Assembly (NCBI RefSeq): GCF_014851395.1
Contig: NW_024040817.1
Span: 20,910,485-20,974,484, forward strand
Source of the DNA: Micropterus salmoides
Lineage: Eukaryota; Chordata; Actinopteri; Centrarchiformes; Centrarchidae
Length of the DNA stretch: 64,000 nt
Direction of reading: 5' to 3'
A program made the translations under genes and the position numbers. This document shows positions 11,838 through 24,084 of the stretch, piece after piece; positions within the stretch are counted from its first letter, which is position 1; every line of letters begins with the position of its first letter. Below the pieces are notes generated by a model. It did no database searches and was not told the origin of the DNA. It saw only the letters and a program-made list of their open reading frames with translations.

Positions 11838-12940
11838 ACCTCCTCATTGCATCCGACAAAGGACTTGTCTCTGTACTGGTTTATTCGATCTTAGTGCTGC
11901 TTTTGATACCATTGACCATCATATCCTATTACAGAGACTGGAACATTTTATTGGCATTAAAGGTCCTATTTATCAGATTGATTTCAGTTTGTACATGTTA
12001 ACGATGAGTCCTCCATGCACGCCAAAGTTAGTCATCGAGTTCCACAAGGATCTGTGCTCGGACCAATCCTCTTCACTTTATATATGCTTCCTTTAGGCAA
12101 TATTATCAGGAAACACTCCATAAACTTTCATTGTTATGCAGATGATACTCAGTTATATCTATCAATCAAGCCAGATGTAACTCATCAGTTAGCCAAACTT
12201 CAAATGTGCCTTCAGGATGTTAAAACCTGGATGACCTGTAATTTTCTAATGTTAAATTCAGATAAAACTGAAATTATTGTTCTGGGGCCTAAGCACCTCC
12301 GTGATGCATTATCTAAAGATATAGCTTCCCTTGATGGCATCGCCGTGGCGTCCAGCACCACCGTGAGGAATCTTGGAGTTATCTTTGATCAGGACATGTC
12401 GTTTAAGTCTCACAAAGCAAATTTCAAGGACCGCCTTTTTTCACCTACGTAATATTGCAAAAATCAGGAACATCCTGTCTAAAAGTGATACAGAAAAACT
12501 AGTCCATGCATTTGTTACTTCTAGGCTGGATTACTGCAATTCCTTATTATCAGGCTGCTCAAAAAAGTCCATTAAGACTGACAGGAACCAGGAAAAGAGA
12601 TCATATTTCTCCTGTCTTAGCTTCTCTGCATTGGCTTCCAGTAAAATCCAGAATAGAATTTAAAATCATTCTTCTTACATACAAAGCTCTTAATGGTCAG
12701 GCACCATCTTATCTTAAAGAGCTCATAGTATCTTACTACCCCACCAGAGCACTGCGCTCCCAGAATGCATTGTTACTTGTGGTTCCTAGAGTCTCCAGAA
12801 GTAGAATGGGGGCCAGAGCGTTCAGCTATCAAGCTCCTCTCCTGTGGAACCAGGTTCCAGTTTGGGTTCAGGAGGCAGACACCATCTCCTCATTTAAGAG
12901 TAGGCTTAAGACATTCCTCTTTGATAAAGCTTATAGTTAG
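11838..12940 (+). pseudogene. L2-like reverse transcriptase, broken
   Basis: Visible motifs are RVPQGSVLGPILFTLYMLPL, FHCYADDTQLYL (intact YADD catalytic box), LNSDKTEIIVLGP and, in another frame, LHWLPVKSRIEFKIILLTYK, ending FLFDKAYS. Two open frames (12015-12452 and 12506-12940) need one frameshift between 12430 and 12510 to be joined. The first RT motif lies upstream in yet another frame. The homologous region of the minus-strand copy at 5403-6412 is clearly related but diverged. Confidence 0.88.
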
Positions 12941-13388
12941 GGCTGGCTCAGGTTAGTCCTGAACCATCCCTTAGTTATGCTGCTATAGGCCTAGACTGCC
13001 GGGGGATTTCCCATGATGCACTGAGCTCCTCTCTCCTCTTCTTTCTCTCCCTGTCTATGCAACCTCATCCCCTTATTGCATGTTACTAACACAACTTCTC
13101 CCCTTTCCTGTAGTCTTGTGCTTTCTCGTCCCTCCTCTCTCCTCCTATCACTTCCTGCAGTTATTTCGGGCTCTGGAGCTGTGGAGTCTGGATCTGTGGT
13201 TGCGAGTCACCTGCTGCCCCCGTGTTCCTGCTCGACACCCTGTGCTACAATTATTGTTACTAGTCCTATTGTTATTATTGTAATTATAATCATTAACATT
13301 CCGATTATTATCATTAACACTACTGTAAATATCTGTACCATTTTTCATTCTATCTGTACCTCTGTGAGGATATTGTGTATGCTGCCTC

Positions 13389-13389
<1 letters not shown>

Positions 13390-13422
<33 letters not shown>
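13390..13422. repeat. Poly-C tract
   Basis: About 33 consecutive C in the 3' untranslated part of the L2-like LINE. Its length in the assembly should be treated with caution. Confidence 0.9.
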
Positions 13423-13423
<1 letters not shown>

Positions 13424-13552
13424 TTTGGTTTCTGTAAATATCATCACAGAGTACGGTCTAGACCTGCTCTTTTATGAAAAGCGCTCAGAGATAACTGTTG
13501 TTGTGATTTGGCGCTATATAAATAAAACTGAATTGAATTGAATTGAATTGTG

Positions 13553-14547
13553 TGTGTCTTATTGAGTTAAACACGATCAAAATGCACACATTGTGTGTTG
13601 CACCTATGCTGGCCTCATGCGGCCGACCGCTGAAAGAGTTTAGCAAGCAGTCTACCAACTAATAATCTTAAAATCAAAATAATGCTTCCAAAACACTCAA
13701 CATTCAGTCAGCAAGTTAACAAAGCACACAAAAAACTATTTAGCAGACATCTTCCAAAGTTCAAGAGCATAAATGATTTCGTACCTGAAAGGGGGAGATA
13801 TCAATAAAGATGCTCGGACACGATGCTTCGTTTTTTCAGCTTCATTGAGAATGCGGCATTGTGGCCAAGAGCTCCCCCTTCCGGCCTCTGCAGGCCTCTT
13901 GGAGGAAGTTAGCCCTTTTTAACATTTATAGCTTTGGCCTATTCATAAATGAATTCCATTTTTATGTCCCTTTGACTGTTTTCATTGCCTACTGAACTTA
14001 TACCAACGATCAGATTCCTTATAAAATCAATCAGCCACACTCCACACTTCCATTCCTCTACTGGGGTCTATACTGTCTATTGCCTTTCTATTCTCCCCAT
14101 CCCTTTTCCTCCTTTTCCTGCCAGCTCAACCCAACCTTATTCCATACGCATACACATAGAAACACACTGATACACAATATCCCTCAGGCACTTTCGCTAA
14201 GTCATCAGCAGGAGGTGAAATACAACCTCTCTGTCTTAATCTCACTCCCTGACCGAAGAAAGGATGCAAACGTGTTGTTTTTTTTGTGGAAAGTATGCAA
14301 CAGAAAATAACCAATGAATAATACACACTCATGTTTAACAGCAAAGAAGTTACAGTACGTGTGAGTGTGCATTTAAAAATCTGGAGCTCAGGATTGTAAT
14401 GGATGATCAGCTCACTAAATCCACTCTAGCCATTTTCAGTGGAACAGAAAAAGGCCTGTCCACACACCACCTGGAGTATTTGGATGGATAGAAGGGGAAC
14501 ATTTCTATTCGACAGACATACAAACACTATAAAGCTTTTCTGAGATT
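13553..14547. other. Gene-free stretch
   Basis: Contains the right copy of the direct repeat (13784-13832) followed by a GC-rich segment, CTCCCCCTTCCGGCCTCTGC, that may belong to the same unknown repeat. No exon is supported. Confidence 0.5.
13784..13832. repeat. Right copy of the direct repeat
   Basis: Matches 9582-9630 in the core AATAAAGATGCTCGGA and the preceding GGGGAGATAT. See the left copy. Confidence 0.55.
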
Positions 14548-15124
14548 CAGTTGCAGGAAAAAGTATGTGAACCCTTTGGAATTACCTGGATTTCTGCATA
14601 ATTTGTAATAATAAAATGTGATCTAATTTTCATCTAAGTCACAGTGCAGGGTGGAAAAAGTATGTGAACCCCTAGGCTAATGAATTCTCCAAAAGCTAAT
14701 TGGAGTCAGAAGACAACCAACCTGGAGTCCAATCAATGAGGCGAGATTGGAGGTGATGGTTAAAGCTGCCCTGCCCTATAAAGAAATACATCAATTTTAA
14801 TTTTGCTATTCCCATGAATCATTGCCTGATGTGAGCCATGTCTCGACCAAAAGAGATCTCAGAAGACCTATGATTAGGAACTGTTGACTTGCATGAAGCT
14901 GGAAAGGGTTACAGAAGTATCTCTAAAGTAAGACAAACTGTCTATAAATGGTAAAAGTTCAGCACTGTTGCTACTCTCCCTGGGAGTGGCTGCATGAGTA
15001 CAGAGCAAAATGCTCAATGAGGTTAAGAAGGTTCCTAGATTGTGGAAAGATATAATTGTTTGTGTGGAGTTTAAGCAGAAATCCAGGTAATTCGAAAGGG
15101 TTCACATAATTTTTCCTGCGACTG
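14548..15124. mobile_element. Non-autonomous Tc1/mariner-like element
   Basis: The inverted termini are about 50 bases and almost identical. The left begins CAGTTGCAGGAAAAAGTATG and the right, on the other strand, CAGTCGCAGGAAAAATTATG; both then read GTGAACCCTTT and ATTACCTGGATTTCTGC. The right flank is TA. The interior (577 bp total) has fragments resembling a transposase 5' region (ATGAATCATTGCCTGATG, GAGATCTCAGAAGACC) but no usable frame. It is an internally deleted copy. Confidence 0.88.
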
Positions 15125-17290
15125 TATATGGTACATACAGTCTGGATATGACTTAGTCTACCTTCGGGGACACAATTCAGACTAAAGACCAGTAAATTAG
15201 GGACAGGGTGCTGTAGCTCAAAAACACAGTTAATAGTGCCTGAAAATTGCTCAGCATGATTGAGGGTGTGTGTGTGTTTGATACTGTGAGTTAATGATGT
15301 GTGTGTAACAGGGTTCTCTCACATGACTGACTGAAGTGGCAGACTGCTGTCAATGCTAAAACTGTGCATCTGTGTCGATGATGTGTGTCTGTGCTGTAAT
15401 CCATTAAATATCACACCCAAAGTTATATGCTATATCTCGCTGAAGGAGGCTATGAGACCCTTTGAAAGCTCTGAAAAGTAAGTGGACCTCTGAGGTTAGA
15501 GTATTTTATTATGTCAAGAATGAGCTTCCATGTTCAAATAGTGGTGGAAGGAGTACACACATCCTTTACTTAAGAAAAGTGTCGATACCAAATTATTATG
15601 ATGCATTTACATGCATCATTTATCGTTTTACTTAAAGCTAATTTGAGTTACTTTATGTGCTGGACTAAAGTCTATTACACATATTGGACTTTTGTCCAAT
15701 TCTAGACCCTGATGTTAGATAGAAAACATCTATCTAACATTATTTACTATTATTATAATTATTATTACTAAGAAATGAATAACTATCAATGTCAATGTCA
15801 GCCACTGAAATGTCCTGGTGGAAACGTCTAAAGTAGCATAAAAAAGGTACCTCAAAATAGTTGTTAATTACAATATACGAATACTGTAGTGTAATTATAC
15901 ATTTAATTAAGTGGAGTGATAAGTACATATGTTTTGTCTTTTCGTGCAGATTATTGTTACCCAGCAATAGATTTTATGGATGCATAAGAGATCTGCAGAT
16001 TGCAGCCATGAGCAAAATGTAGACAACCTTAAGATATAACACAATAATCTAAAAAGGACAAAACCAAATTCAAGTCACTGTTAACTACATAGTAAAACTT
16101 CCCCCTTCCATCTTCCAAAAACCAATCTTCTCTGCCCCAGGTGTCAGCATGAGAGTCCCTGCAGACGCTGTGAGCTCCAGATGCAGGGCTGATCATCAGG
16201 AATACACACCGCTGTGGCAGAAACACTATTGTGGGAGTGGGAGGGAGTACAGTGGGTGTTTAGTCTCTGTCCCTCTTGTGAACAGCAAGGGAAACTGGTG
16301 CAATCTACTACTAAAGTGAAAGAATATAACAATCCAGAGTCAGAAAACAAGGTGACAAAGCACTTCAATTATCCCTAGCCTGTGTGAGTGTATCTCCTGA
16401 ATCCTCCAGGAAACAACACAACAGCAGAGTCGCTGTCAAACTTGATGCTGTGATACCTACACTGAAGCATCTGAGATACAAAGGCAATCTCCAAGTGGCC
16501 TGCAGTGCCTTCGATCTCCCTCATTCCTCTTGTCTCCCGGGAGCGATGACAGATTGACGTTTGCTCCAGTTCTATACTCATTATGGGCCGGCAGCCATAT
16601 ATCTCCTAATGATTCAGAGCCACACTGAGAGTGGATGGCACCACTGAGAAGTTTATAATGGGCCTTTGGGGACACCATAGTTCCAGGCACCTCCTGCTAA
16701 CGCTTCTCTTTATCCACTTAGCTGGATAGACATTTATATATCTTATATCTTCGCTCTGCTGCCTTAGGCCAACGCAGGAGATTTGTGTGGAGGAGCAGGA
16801 CTGGTTATGTGTCATTCATTGCGATAATTCTGAACTGTAATATATAGTACAGTAAAGGGAAGGAACGGTTATGCAAACTTAAATAGACAAACCTGCTGTA
16901 GTGAGTCTGAGATTTTAATCATTCCTTTTGACCTCTTCGAGCCAAACAGAAAATATTCTGGCTCTAAAAATAGTATATGAGTCTCGATAAAGAGCAAGAC
17001 CTCCGCTCCTGTGATTCAGTGAGACACAGACACACACACACACACACACACACAGCAGTCCTGTCAGAGATCTTAATAGGAGTTAATATATAAAAATTAG
17101 CTTCAGTGCAGAAACCACTGAGTGAAACCTTCATTCTCCATTTGTCTGTCTGTCTGTCTTGTTCTCAGTGAGAAGAAAGTTGTCTTTGATGGATTGAATC
17201 TGATGTGTTTTGGAACTGCCCTCTTTTTCTCAATAATCTACCCTGCGAGGTGAGAACATGCCTGCAGATACTGTGTTTTCTGCAAATCCT
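15125..17290. other. Gene-free stretch
   Basis: Nothing coding is recognised. Overlapping minus-strand open frames at 16029-16815 show no domain and no splice structure that I can support. A short (CA)n lies at 17029-17054. Confidence 0.5.
17029..17054. repeat. (CA)n microsatellite
   Basis: About 13 CA units. Confidence 0.85.
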
Positions 17291-17293
17291 TAA

Positions 17294-17890
17294 AGGAATA
17301 GTTTACAATTTTGGAAAATACGCTACACTTTCTGGCAGAGAGTTAGATGAGAAGATCAATACCACTGGAGTGGTATTGTTCTTTTGTTATTATTCACTTA
17401 CTTCTATTAATAACCACATCTGAAGGATGGACGGGAGACTGCCTTATGTATTGAGCCGAAGTGGGAATAAACAACAGCAAAGCAACCATGTTGTTCTGCT
17501 GTCTGCTTGTTCATTAACGCAACAGACTTCAGCACAACAGCATTCTTCTTCTCTGCCTGAAAACTGAATTTGAAAACTGAAAACTGAATATCCTAAAATG
17601 TCAAATAATTTCCAATAAAATAGCATTTTGCTAGAAAATAATACTTACTCCCATGTCTTTATGGCAAAGGCTACCGTCAGTAGGAAAAAACGAGAACCAG
17701 CCAGCCTGGCTCTATCTAAGGTAAAGCAATTGGCCAAAAAGCACTAGTAAAAGCCAAAGTGGACAAATTATAGGCTAGCTGTTTCCCTCTATTTCCAGTC
17801 TTTGTCCTAAGCTAAGCTAACTATGTCCTGGCTGTAACTTCCAATTTAATAGATATGAGAGTGGTATTGATCTTCGGCAAGAAAGCAAAC
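17294..17890. mobile_element. TTAA-flanked MITE, GTTAGCTTAGC family
   Basis: The left end follows TTAA (17290-17293) with AGGAATAGTTTACAATTTTG and then GAGTTAGATGAGAAGATCAA. A related inverted segment at about 17830-17890 reads, on the other strand, CTTTCTTGCCGAAGATCAAT. The interior holds GCTAGCTGTTTCCCTC and AAGCTAAGCTAACTATG in inverted orientation. The right terminus appears cut by the neighbouring MITE at 17898, so a closing TTAA is not visible. Confidence 0.5.
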
Positions 17891-17897
17891 ATCAGGC

Positions 17898-18358
17898 AGG
17901 TTTCCATCCAAAGAGAGAATTCCTAATAATGCAAGTTTCCATCCACTACCATTATGTGAATATTAGTTGGTTCATCAAGATGGCATTCTACGGTTGCAGA
18001 AGAAGAGGGCACAACATGATGATGCAATTAAAAGAGCGCCAGTCAAACCACAAATGACAGAAAATCATATGGAAAACATCGCTCCACACACATCTGATGT
18101 CTTCTGCTGTTGCTGTGTTTTGAGTCTTCAGAAAAAGCTTGAGAGGATGTTTTAGCAACATGCTTCATGTACGTCATGATTCATTTGCCAAGTCACTTTT
18201 CACTGCACTTTGTCGCATTTTGCTTTTATCGATACAAAACTTTTTCACCTCAGCCAAACGTAAAAACGTTTCTGCGATATTTCAAAAAAGATTTCACCGT
18301 TTTGGTTTCTTTTAGCTTCAAATTGAAAATCCACATGAAAATAAGTGGATGGAAACAC
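17898..18358. mobile_element. MITE with GTTTCCATCCA termini
   Basis: The left end is AGGTTTCCATCCAAAGAGAG and the right end on the other strand is AGTGTTTCCATCCACTTATT. A third related motif, AAGTTTCCATCCACTACC, lies near 17932. No transposase is seen. The target duplication could not be fixed, so the superfamily is open. Confidence 0.6.
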
Positions 18359-18359
18359 T

Positions 18360-19450
18360 TAATGTTGAACCATTTATTTAATCTACAGTGATATACACCC
18401 TAGTGCATGTGGCATGTGTCATGATCATCATTGTCAACACCAACAGAGAGAAATTTACATGCACTCTAAAAACACAGAGGTCGGACACCAATAGTTAGGA
18501 AGGCTACAACAATGCCAACAACCTAAAATGTGTTGGGGTTAAGATAATAAAAAGAGGCTAAGATGCGGTGGACAGAGTAGGTGAATGTGTGGTGTCTGTT
18601 GGTTTGAAAGGTAGAGAGAGAGAGTGAGAGAATCCAGTGTGTCATCAAGTCTGCCATTGATTAGAAGCTACTGTACGATTCAGGCAACAGGCCAAAGGCT
18701 GCATCTTATCCCAGACTAAAAGTCTGCTAGGCCAAGTGAAGAGCCATTTTCTATTGAAGCTGCTGCTAGAAAACATGCCTATGTAACCAAACATTCCAGA
18801 AACATGACAGAGAGCAGAACTCCTGACACCACATCCAGGCTGGTGGAAGTGACTTAATGCAAACTCATTTCATCTCAACTTCATTGAGGTTTTCTGGCAA
18901 AGTAAAACATGCTGGGGTTTACTCTCCATCAAGACAATTAAGTAGCTGTTGCTAGTAGAATCTGACTTTTTCATGAATTCGTGTAAACAACAATGGATTG
19001 GAAAGTTTAAAAAAAACCTTTTTATACCGTAACAGGTGGTTTCTTTTTTATCTATGATATCATCACTTCTAATGTCATCTTTTCAACTTTTTAGCTGTAA
19101 TCTGTCTAAGAAAATGTCTTGACCTTGGAAAATCGGCCTTGGGCTTGTTTGAAATGGTGTTTGTTAAAGGCTGTTAAAACAGACACATTAAAGGATAAGT
19201 CTTATGATGTTCTGTATTTTTCTTTATGTCGAGTCCCGTGAAAAGACCAAAACCAAATTGATCCAACAAATCTGTGTGTCCAAAACCCAGATACAGCTTA
19301 TCTCTCTGTGTCATAGAGCTCCATTTTTGTCCATGATAATAATAATAATAATCAAATACACAGTGAGCATTCCCATTTCACAATAGGTGATGTGTTCCTT
19401 CATTAACATGGACATGTGCACTGTAGATTTATTTATTTATTTATTTATTT

Positions 19451-19490
<40 letters not shown>

Positions 19491-22400
19491 TTATTTATAC
19501 CACCCTGCTGCTGGAAATACTCACTAGCACATATCAATCCGCTACCAAAAGTAGCCCCCAATAAATGCATTATTTACTCCTGTTTGTGTAAAGTTTCCAA
19601 AAAACTACAGCGCCCAGCTGTTTTAGGAAATGACTTAGCCTCTTTTAAAAATCTAAGTATATATTTGTGACCTGTTTTAAAGATTTATGTCTTCAGCGGG
19701 AACAAATGGGCTTGGGGCTGAGAGCCACGGTCGGGGCAGGGAAGTCAGAAAGTATAAAGAGACAGACTGAGACATGGTTTAGGTCTTTTCATAGGATTTG
19801 TTGACAGTATGAAAATGTGGTCTAATGCCAGACTAATCCTTTAACACAGGTACAGTAAACAACAATTTATTTGTTAGCAATCAAAAACTGCTGAGCAAGT
19901 ACATATCGAGCCTTGATGTTTAGTAATTTGCATTTTTGCAATTGTCAGTGTGATTTTGAATGAGGTTTTCTTACTTCTGGATCTCCAGACCCAGTTTCAC
20001 TTACTGGACCATAGAAAGTCATTCTGCTGGCATCAGTGAGAGACGTCTTTTACCTGCCCATAGCTGTCAGTTTGACCTTTTTTCATTCAGCAGAAACAGA
20101 GGCAAATCACCTCGCTGACAGAATCTTGCAGTCCTCACGCGAATCTGGCTTAATCTAGCTGTCATTACATGCTCAAAAGAGGATGCATGCTGTATGTAAA
20201 CACCACCAGTGCAACTCGTTGCCTTTGTTTACCCACAGCAGCTAAACAAAGAACACTTTGCTGTCCACCCGCAACATCAGCACCACACATGCTTCACATC
20301 TCATGCCACCTAATATTTAACCCTCACCTGCAAGTCATCCGGTTAACCCTTTTACCCAATTTAGGGAAATAAATTCTTTATGTCAGTTACAGTGAGAGAC
20401 TTAGTTTATTACTAAGTGATAACTCAGTAAACCTAGCTGAATCTAAAGCAGTCTAATACAATAGTCATGCAATAAATCATACCTTTGTGAAGGTTTTAAT
20501 GTTCAGTTTTTCTTGAAACGGTTTTAGAGAGGTGCTGTTGTTATGATCATTTTGGAAGATGTAGTTTAGGTGCTGTTGAATTGTACTGAATTATACAAAA
20601 AGGTGTTTCTGTAGCTTATACCGTCATTGATATAAATAGGTTTGACAAAGTAACATTGTAACAATTCAGTTGCTGCACACATATCACTGATGAATAAAAT
20701 GAAATAAATAAACATTTAATTTAATAAAATAATGTGCATCTCCGGGTGTAGCCGCTACAAAACATTGATCGGTAGTGTTTGTTGTTGCTACTCGCATTCC
20801 TCTTTTTCTTTTCAAGAGAAAATAGCAAAATCAGAACACCTTGTCTTTGTTTTGGGGCACAGCAGCATGTTGATTTTTTGTGAAGTTTGGGTTTGTTGGG
20901 ATGTCTGTGTCTGAGAGCTCCTCTGGGTAAAAGCGACTACAGGCATTGTGCTTGGTTATACGCAAATGGTAAACTTGTCTAACATGATCATTACTTGATC
21001 ATGCACACAGGTGAAAGAGTCATGACACATGCATTAATCCATGTTTTCACATTTTAATCTGGTATGTCATCACTTATTTTTTGGTTGCAGCTGCTTTGAG
21101 TATCCTGGAAGTAGCGCTGAAAACATGAACTCTAAACACACCCCTGAAACAGCAACGCCTAAAGTAACACACGGCTCTATGACTTTGGATCCTGTGGTAG
21201 CTGCTTTTACTCTTCAGCGAGTCAATTGATAATTGATCAGTTATAAACCTCTTCATGCACACATGCAAGTAGAAAGCCTGAATCAGGTGATGTATGTTTA
21301 TTGAGTTAGGTTTTCTCAGTGCAAATGCTTTGATTTTTATTTAAGAAAGATAAGAGGAACCCACCATGTGTGGGATTATGGAATTTTTGACTTTTTTTTA
21401 GAGGGGCTGGGAAAGGCATGCTGGCAGTGGGGAGTTTTATTGAAGATACTAAGTCTCCATATGGAGAGAAGAATCTATGGTAGGGCCCAATGTCAGATTT
21501 AAAGTCAGATTTATCTGTTTAACTGATCAGCTGGCTTCTGAGAAATGTTGTTTAAAAAGCACTCATAATGAAAAAGAGATAATTTAAGAGTAAGAAAGTT
21601 ATTGGCTGTGTGAAGAATAAGATTAATCAATGTATGTTCAAAGCTGGAATAACCAATCACAGACAAGGATTTACTCTACATTTGCCATTTTGTTTGTTTG
21701 TTTGTATTTGTTGTATCCAGTGATATGTTGTTCTTTTAAGTTAATTTTGTTTGTATGAAATCCTTAATATCCCCAGCAGCACTTAACACGTGAAATAAAA
21801 AAAAAATCTGGTATATTTAAATAGGGATTAAACTATAAGAAAATGCCTGAAATGGAAAAGAAGGCCAGACAGTGACAAGAACCAAACATCAAATATTCAA
21901 ATCAAATGCAAACAATAGACTAAAACTTCCAGTTCAGATAATGTTACTCATCATCAAGAATGTTTTCTACAATCACTTCAAAGCATGTCTCAGTCAGAAG
22001 GCATGTGCTCACCACTGGGATTTTGACTGATTACTGAGTGGCACTATTTAAAGGTAGGGTTTGTTTAGAGTGGCGTTGTTGTTTCGAGCATGTCATTGCT
22101 TTTAGATTATCTACAAGTCATAGAAACATTTTTCTCCAAGAGCTGACAATGATATGCATTTGACTTTCACCTTGAATAACAAATTTGACTTGCATGTGTC
22201 CATGAATACAGTGTGTTAACATTTTCTTCTTTGTGTCCTTTCATTTGCATGCATTAATCTGCGGATTTGACTTGTGTGTGTCAGTGGTGGTTGATTGCTT
22301 TTGTGTGTTGGCTGCTGTTTGTGTTTGGGCTTGTTTGTTTCTAGGGTTTGGTGGCTTCATCAGGGGGACAGATGAGGCTGAAGAATAATCCCTCACGTTT

Positions 22401-22985
22401 TCCAAATTCTCTGAGTGTGAGTTCACAAATTTGTCCTTTTATATTGAAAACTGTGTGCCAGTGTATATATATCCTTGATTCTGTTTGAGCGGACAACCAT
22501 ATGAAAATAATCAATATCACCAGGACCACCTTGACAATCATCATACTACATGATAGAGGTGTAGCATGATGATAGCAAAAACAGTGTTCAGCAGCGTAAG
22601 CAAATACAACTGGTTTCTGTTTCTGGGCTCCTGAGGTTTGCCTCATTATCATGTCTTAGCATTCATATGTGTGTTCAAGTGTCAAAAGCTTGCCTCAGTC
22701 GGTCTACTGAAAACCAAAAAGATACATCCAACCCTTACCCTCTGTGGGAAGGTGAGACCAGCATGCATTATTCAGTGGTGAAAGACACTAAACACTTTAA
22801 ATGCCAAGTATTGTTCTTACTATGGCATGTAAACCACTTCAACATATGGAGAAATTCATCTAAAGCAGTAGTTAATCCTTTGAACTGATGATTTCAATAT
22901 TTTAATGCCAATCCAAGCTGTAACTGTGAGTCACCTTTATGGGAATGATGAATGAGACTTTTACTTCCAGAACCAGGCGCACATT
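18360..22985. other. Gene-free stretch
   Basis: No exon with a recognisable protein is seen across 4.6 kb. It contains a (TTTA)n microsatellite at 19428-19497 and AT-rich sequence. The open frame at 22341-22652 (minus) and others show no family resemblance. Confidence 0.5.
19428..19497. repeat. (TTTA)n microsatellite
   Basis: About 17 TTTA units with two single-base interruptions. Confidence 0.9.
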
Positions 22986-22989
22986 TCCA

Positions 22990-23580
22990 CTTTATTTGGT
23001 GCAGCCCTTGATGTAGTTATCGAAGTGATCACCTCTACTTCTATTTCTGCTCCCACAGATGATGACAACAACTTCCCAATGAAACACTGTTGAGGAATAT
23101 CATGAAGGCATAGATCCAAATAAAAAGCCTACAGTCCAGTGGTTTGGATTGTCAGTAACAACAACCCAGCCACTAGAATGGCTGTAAAAGAAAGAGATAT
23201 TATCATTAAATGTTCAGACACATCTTTGGTGCAGCTTTCACAGTGCACCATTTGTGCTGTGAAGACTATTATTCAAGCATTTCTAGCTGTGATGTTTACC
23301 TCTCATGTGAGAACTCGATCCACAGAGGCTACCACACAGGTTAACTGGCCCCTTGTGGAAAAGTCCCTGTAGTTTTGGGTCTACCAAGGGAATACTACAA
23401 GCAGTTCCTTCCCTCTAATGCCTTTAACTACATAAATGAAGTGGCAAAGTCACGGGCAGAGTTTCTGCTCCACCTGGACTTGAATGATGAGGTGTACATG
23501 CACTACTTTGAGTCATGTCACTCCTCATCTTTCCTCCATAAATTCATCCTCCCTGGTTAAATGACACCATTTGTTTTTGG
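22990..23580 (+). other. Decayed coding-like remnant, unrecognised
   Basis: Two adjoining plus-strand stretches are coding-like: 23139-23372 and 23375-23560, the latter containing VAKSRAEFLLHLDLNDEV. The composition, with few low-complexity residues, looks like eroded protein-coding sequence. I do not recognise the family. It may belong to an old mobile element upstream of the LINE fragment at 23585. Chance open frames remain possible. Confidence 0.25.
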
Positions 23581-23584
23581 CCTT

Positions 23585-23720
23585 AATATCAGAGGGTAGA
23601 GTTCCATGTCTCACAAAGACCTTTTGACTGAGTTTAACATTATGGTTAAGGGTGCGAGGGCTTCTTACTTTGCCACGTTAAATTCTTCCAGTAAACACAA
23701 CCCTAAAGTCCACAATCAGC
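23585..23720 (+). mobile_element. LINE reverse transcriptase fragment
   Basis: The frame from 23606 reads KDLLTEFNIMVKGARASYFA and then LNSSSKHNPKV. This resembles the linker between endonuclease and RT in CR1/L2-type LINEs, where an 'AR.SYF..L......NPK' pattern is common. It is very short and stops about 100 bases before the CACTG terminus of the large DNA transposon, so the rest may have been displaced or deleted. Confidence 0.45.
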
Positions 23721-23829
23721 AACACTTCAAGCCCTGTCTGGTCACGATCATAAATAGCTCCCTCAACATGGAAGTGTGCAACTTCTTTTGAAATAGACTA
23801 ACCTTGATCCGTCCCCTCCAAAAAAACTA

Positions 23830-23842
23830 CACTGTAAAAATT
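23830..23842 (+). repeat. Left terminal inverted repeat of CMC element
   Basis: CACTGTAAAAATT; 11 of 13 positions match the right end read on the other strand. The adjacent 200 bases are AT-rich with several ACTTAA motifs that also occur near the right end. Confidence 0.75.
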
Positions 23843-24084
23843 CGTTCAGTGCTATTGTCCTTATAACTTAATTTTAAAAACTATATTTATTCCAATAAAT
23901 TAACTTATTTTTCTTTCTTTGTTTTTTGAGTTTTCAAAAAGTAAAAAAGTGTGAATATTTTCGTAACTTAATATTTTCTATAATAAAATTAATTTAATTG
24001 GACTTCACCATAAATTGATTTTACAAAACTCATTTTAAAAGTTTATATCAGACGTATCCTTATGGACGTATCAGACGTAAAAAG

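Larger units (their letters stand above)
11815..13552 (+). mobile_element. L2-like LINE, 5'-truncated, with 3' tail
   Basis: Plus-strand L2-clade element whose RT begins mid-domain (FDLSAAFDTIDHHILLQRLE, near 11885). It runs through the palm and C-terminal domain to a stop near 12940. It then has an untranslated region with a poly-C tract and a classic terminal signal, GGCGCTATATAAATAAAACT followed by four GAATT units (13527-13550). Complete 3' structure with a missing 5' half indicates ordinary target-primed truncation. Confidence 0.88.

Noticed and set aside
13148..13447. Gly-rich/Asn-rich minus-strand frame over the poly-C tract
   Set aside because: It is an artefact of homopolymer and ATT-rich sequence in the LINE 3' region.
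16029..16815. Overlapping minus-strand frames that could be an exon cluster
   Set aside because: No frame carries a family motif, and no consistent donor/acceptor set joins them.
19428..19497. CRISPR-like or satellite array
   Set aside because: It is a simple 4-base microsatellite; the window is vertebrate and has no spaced repeats.
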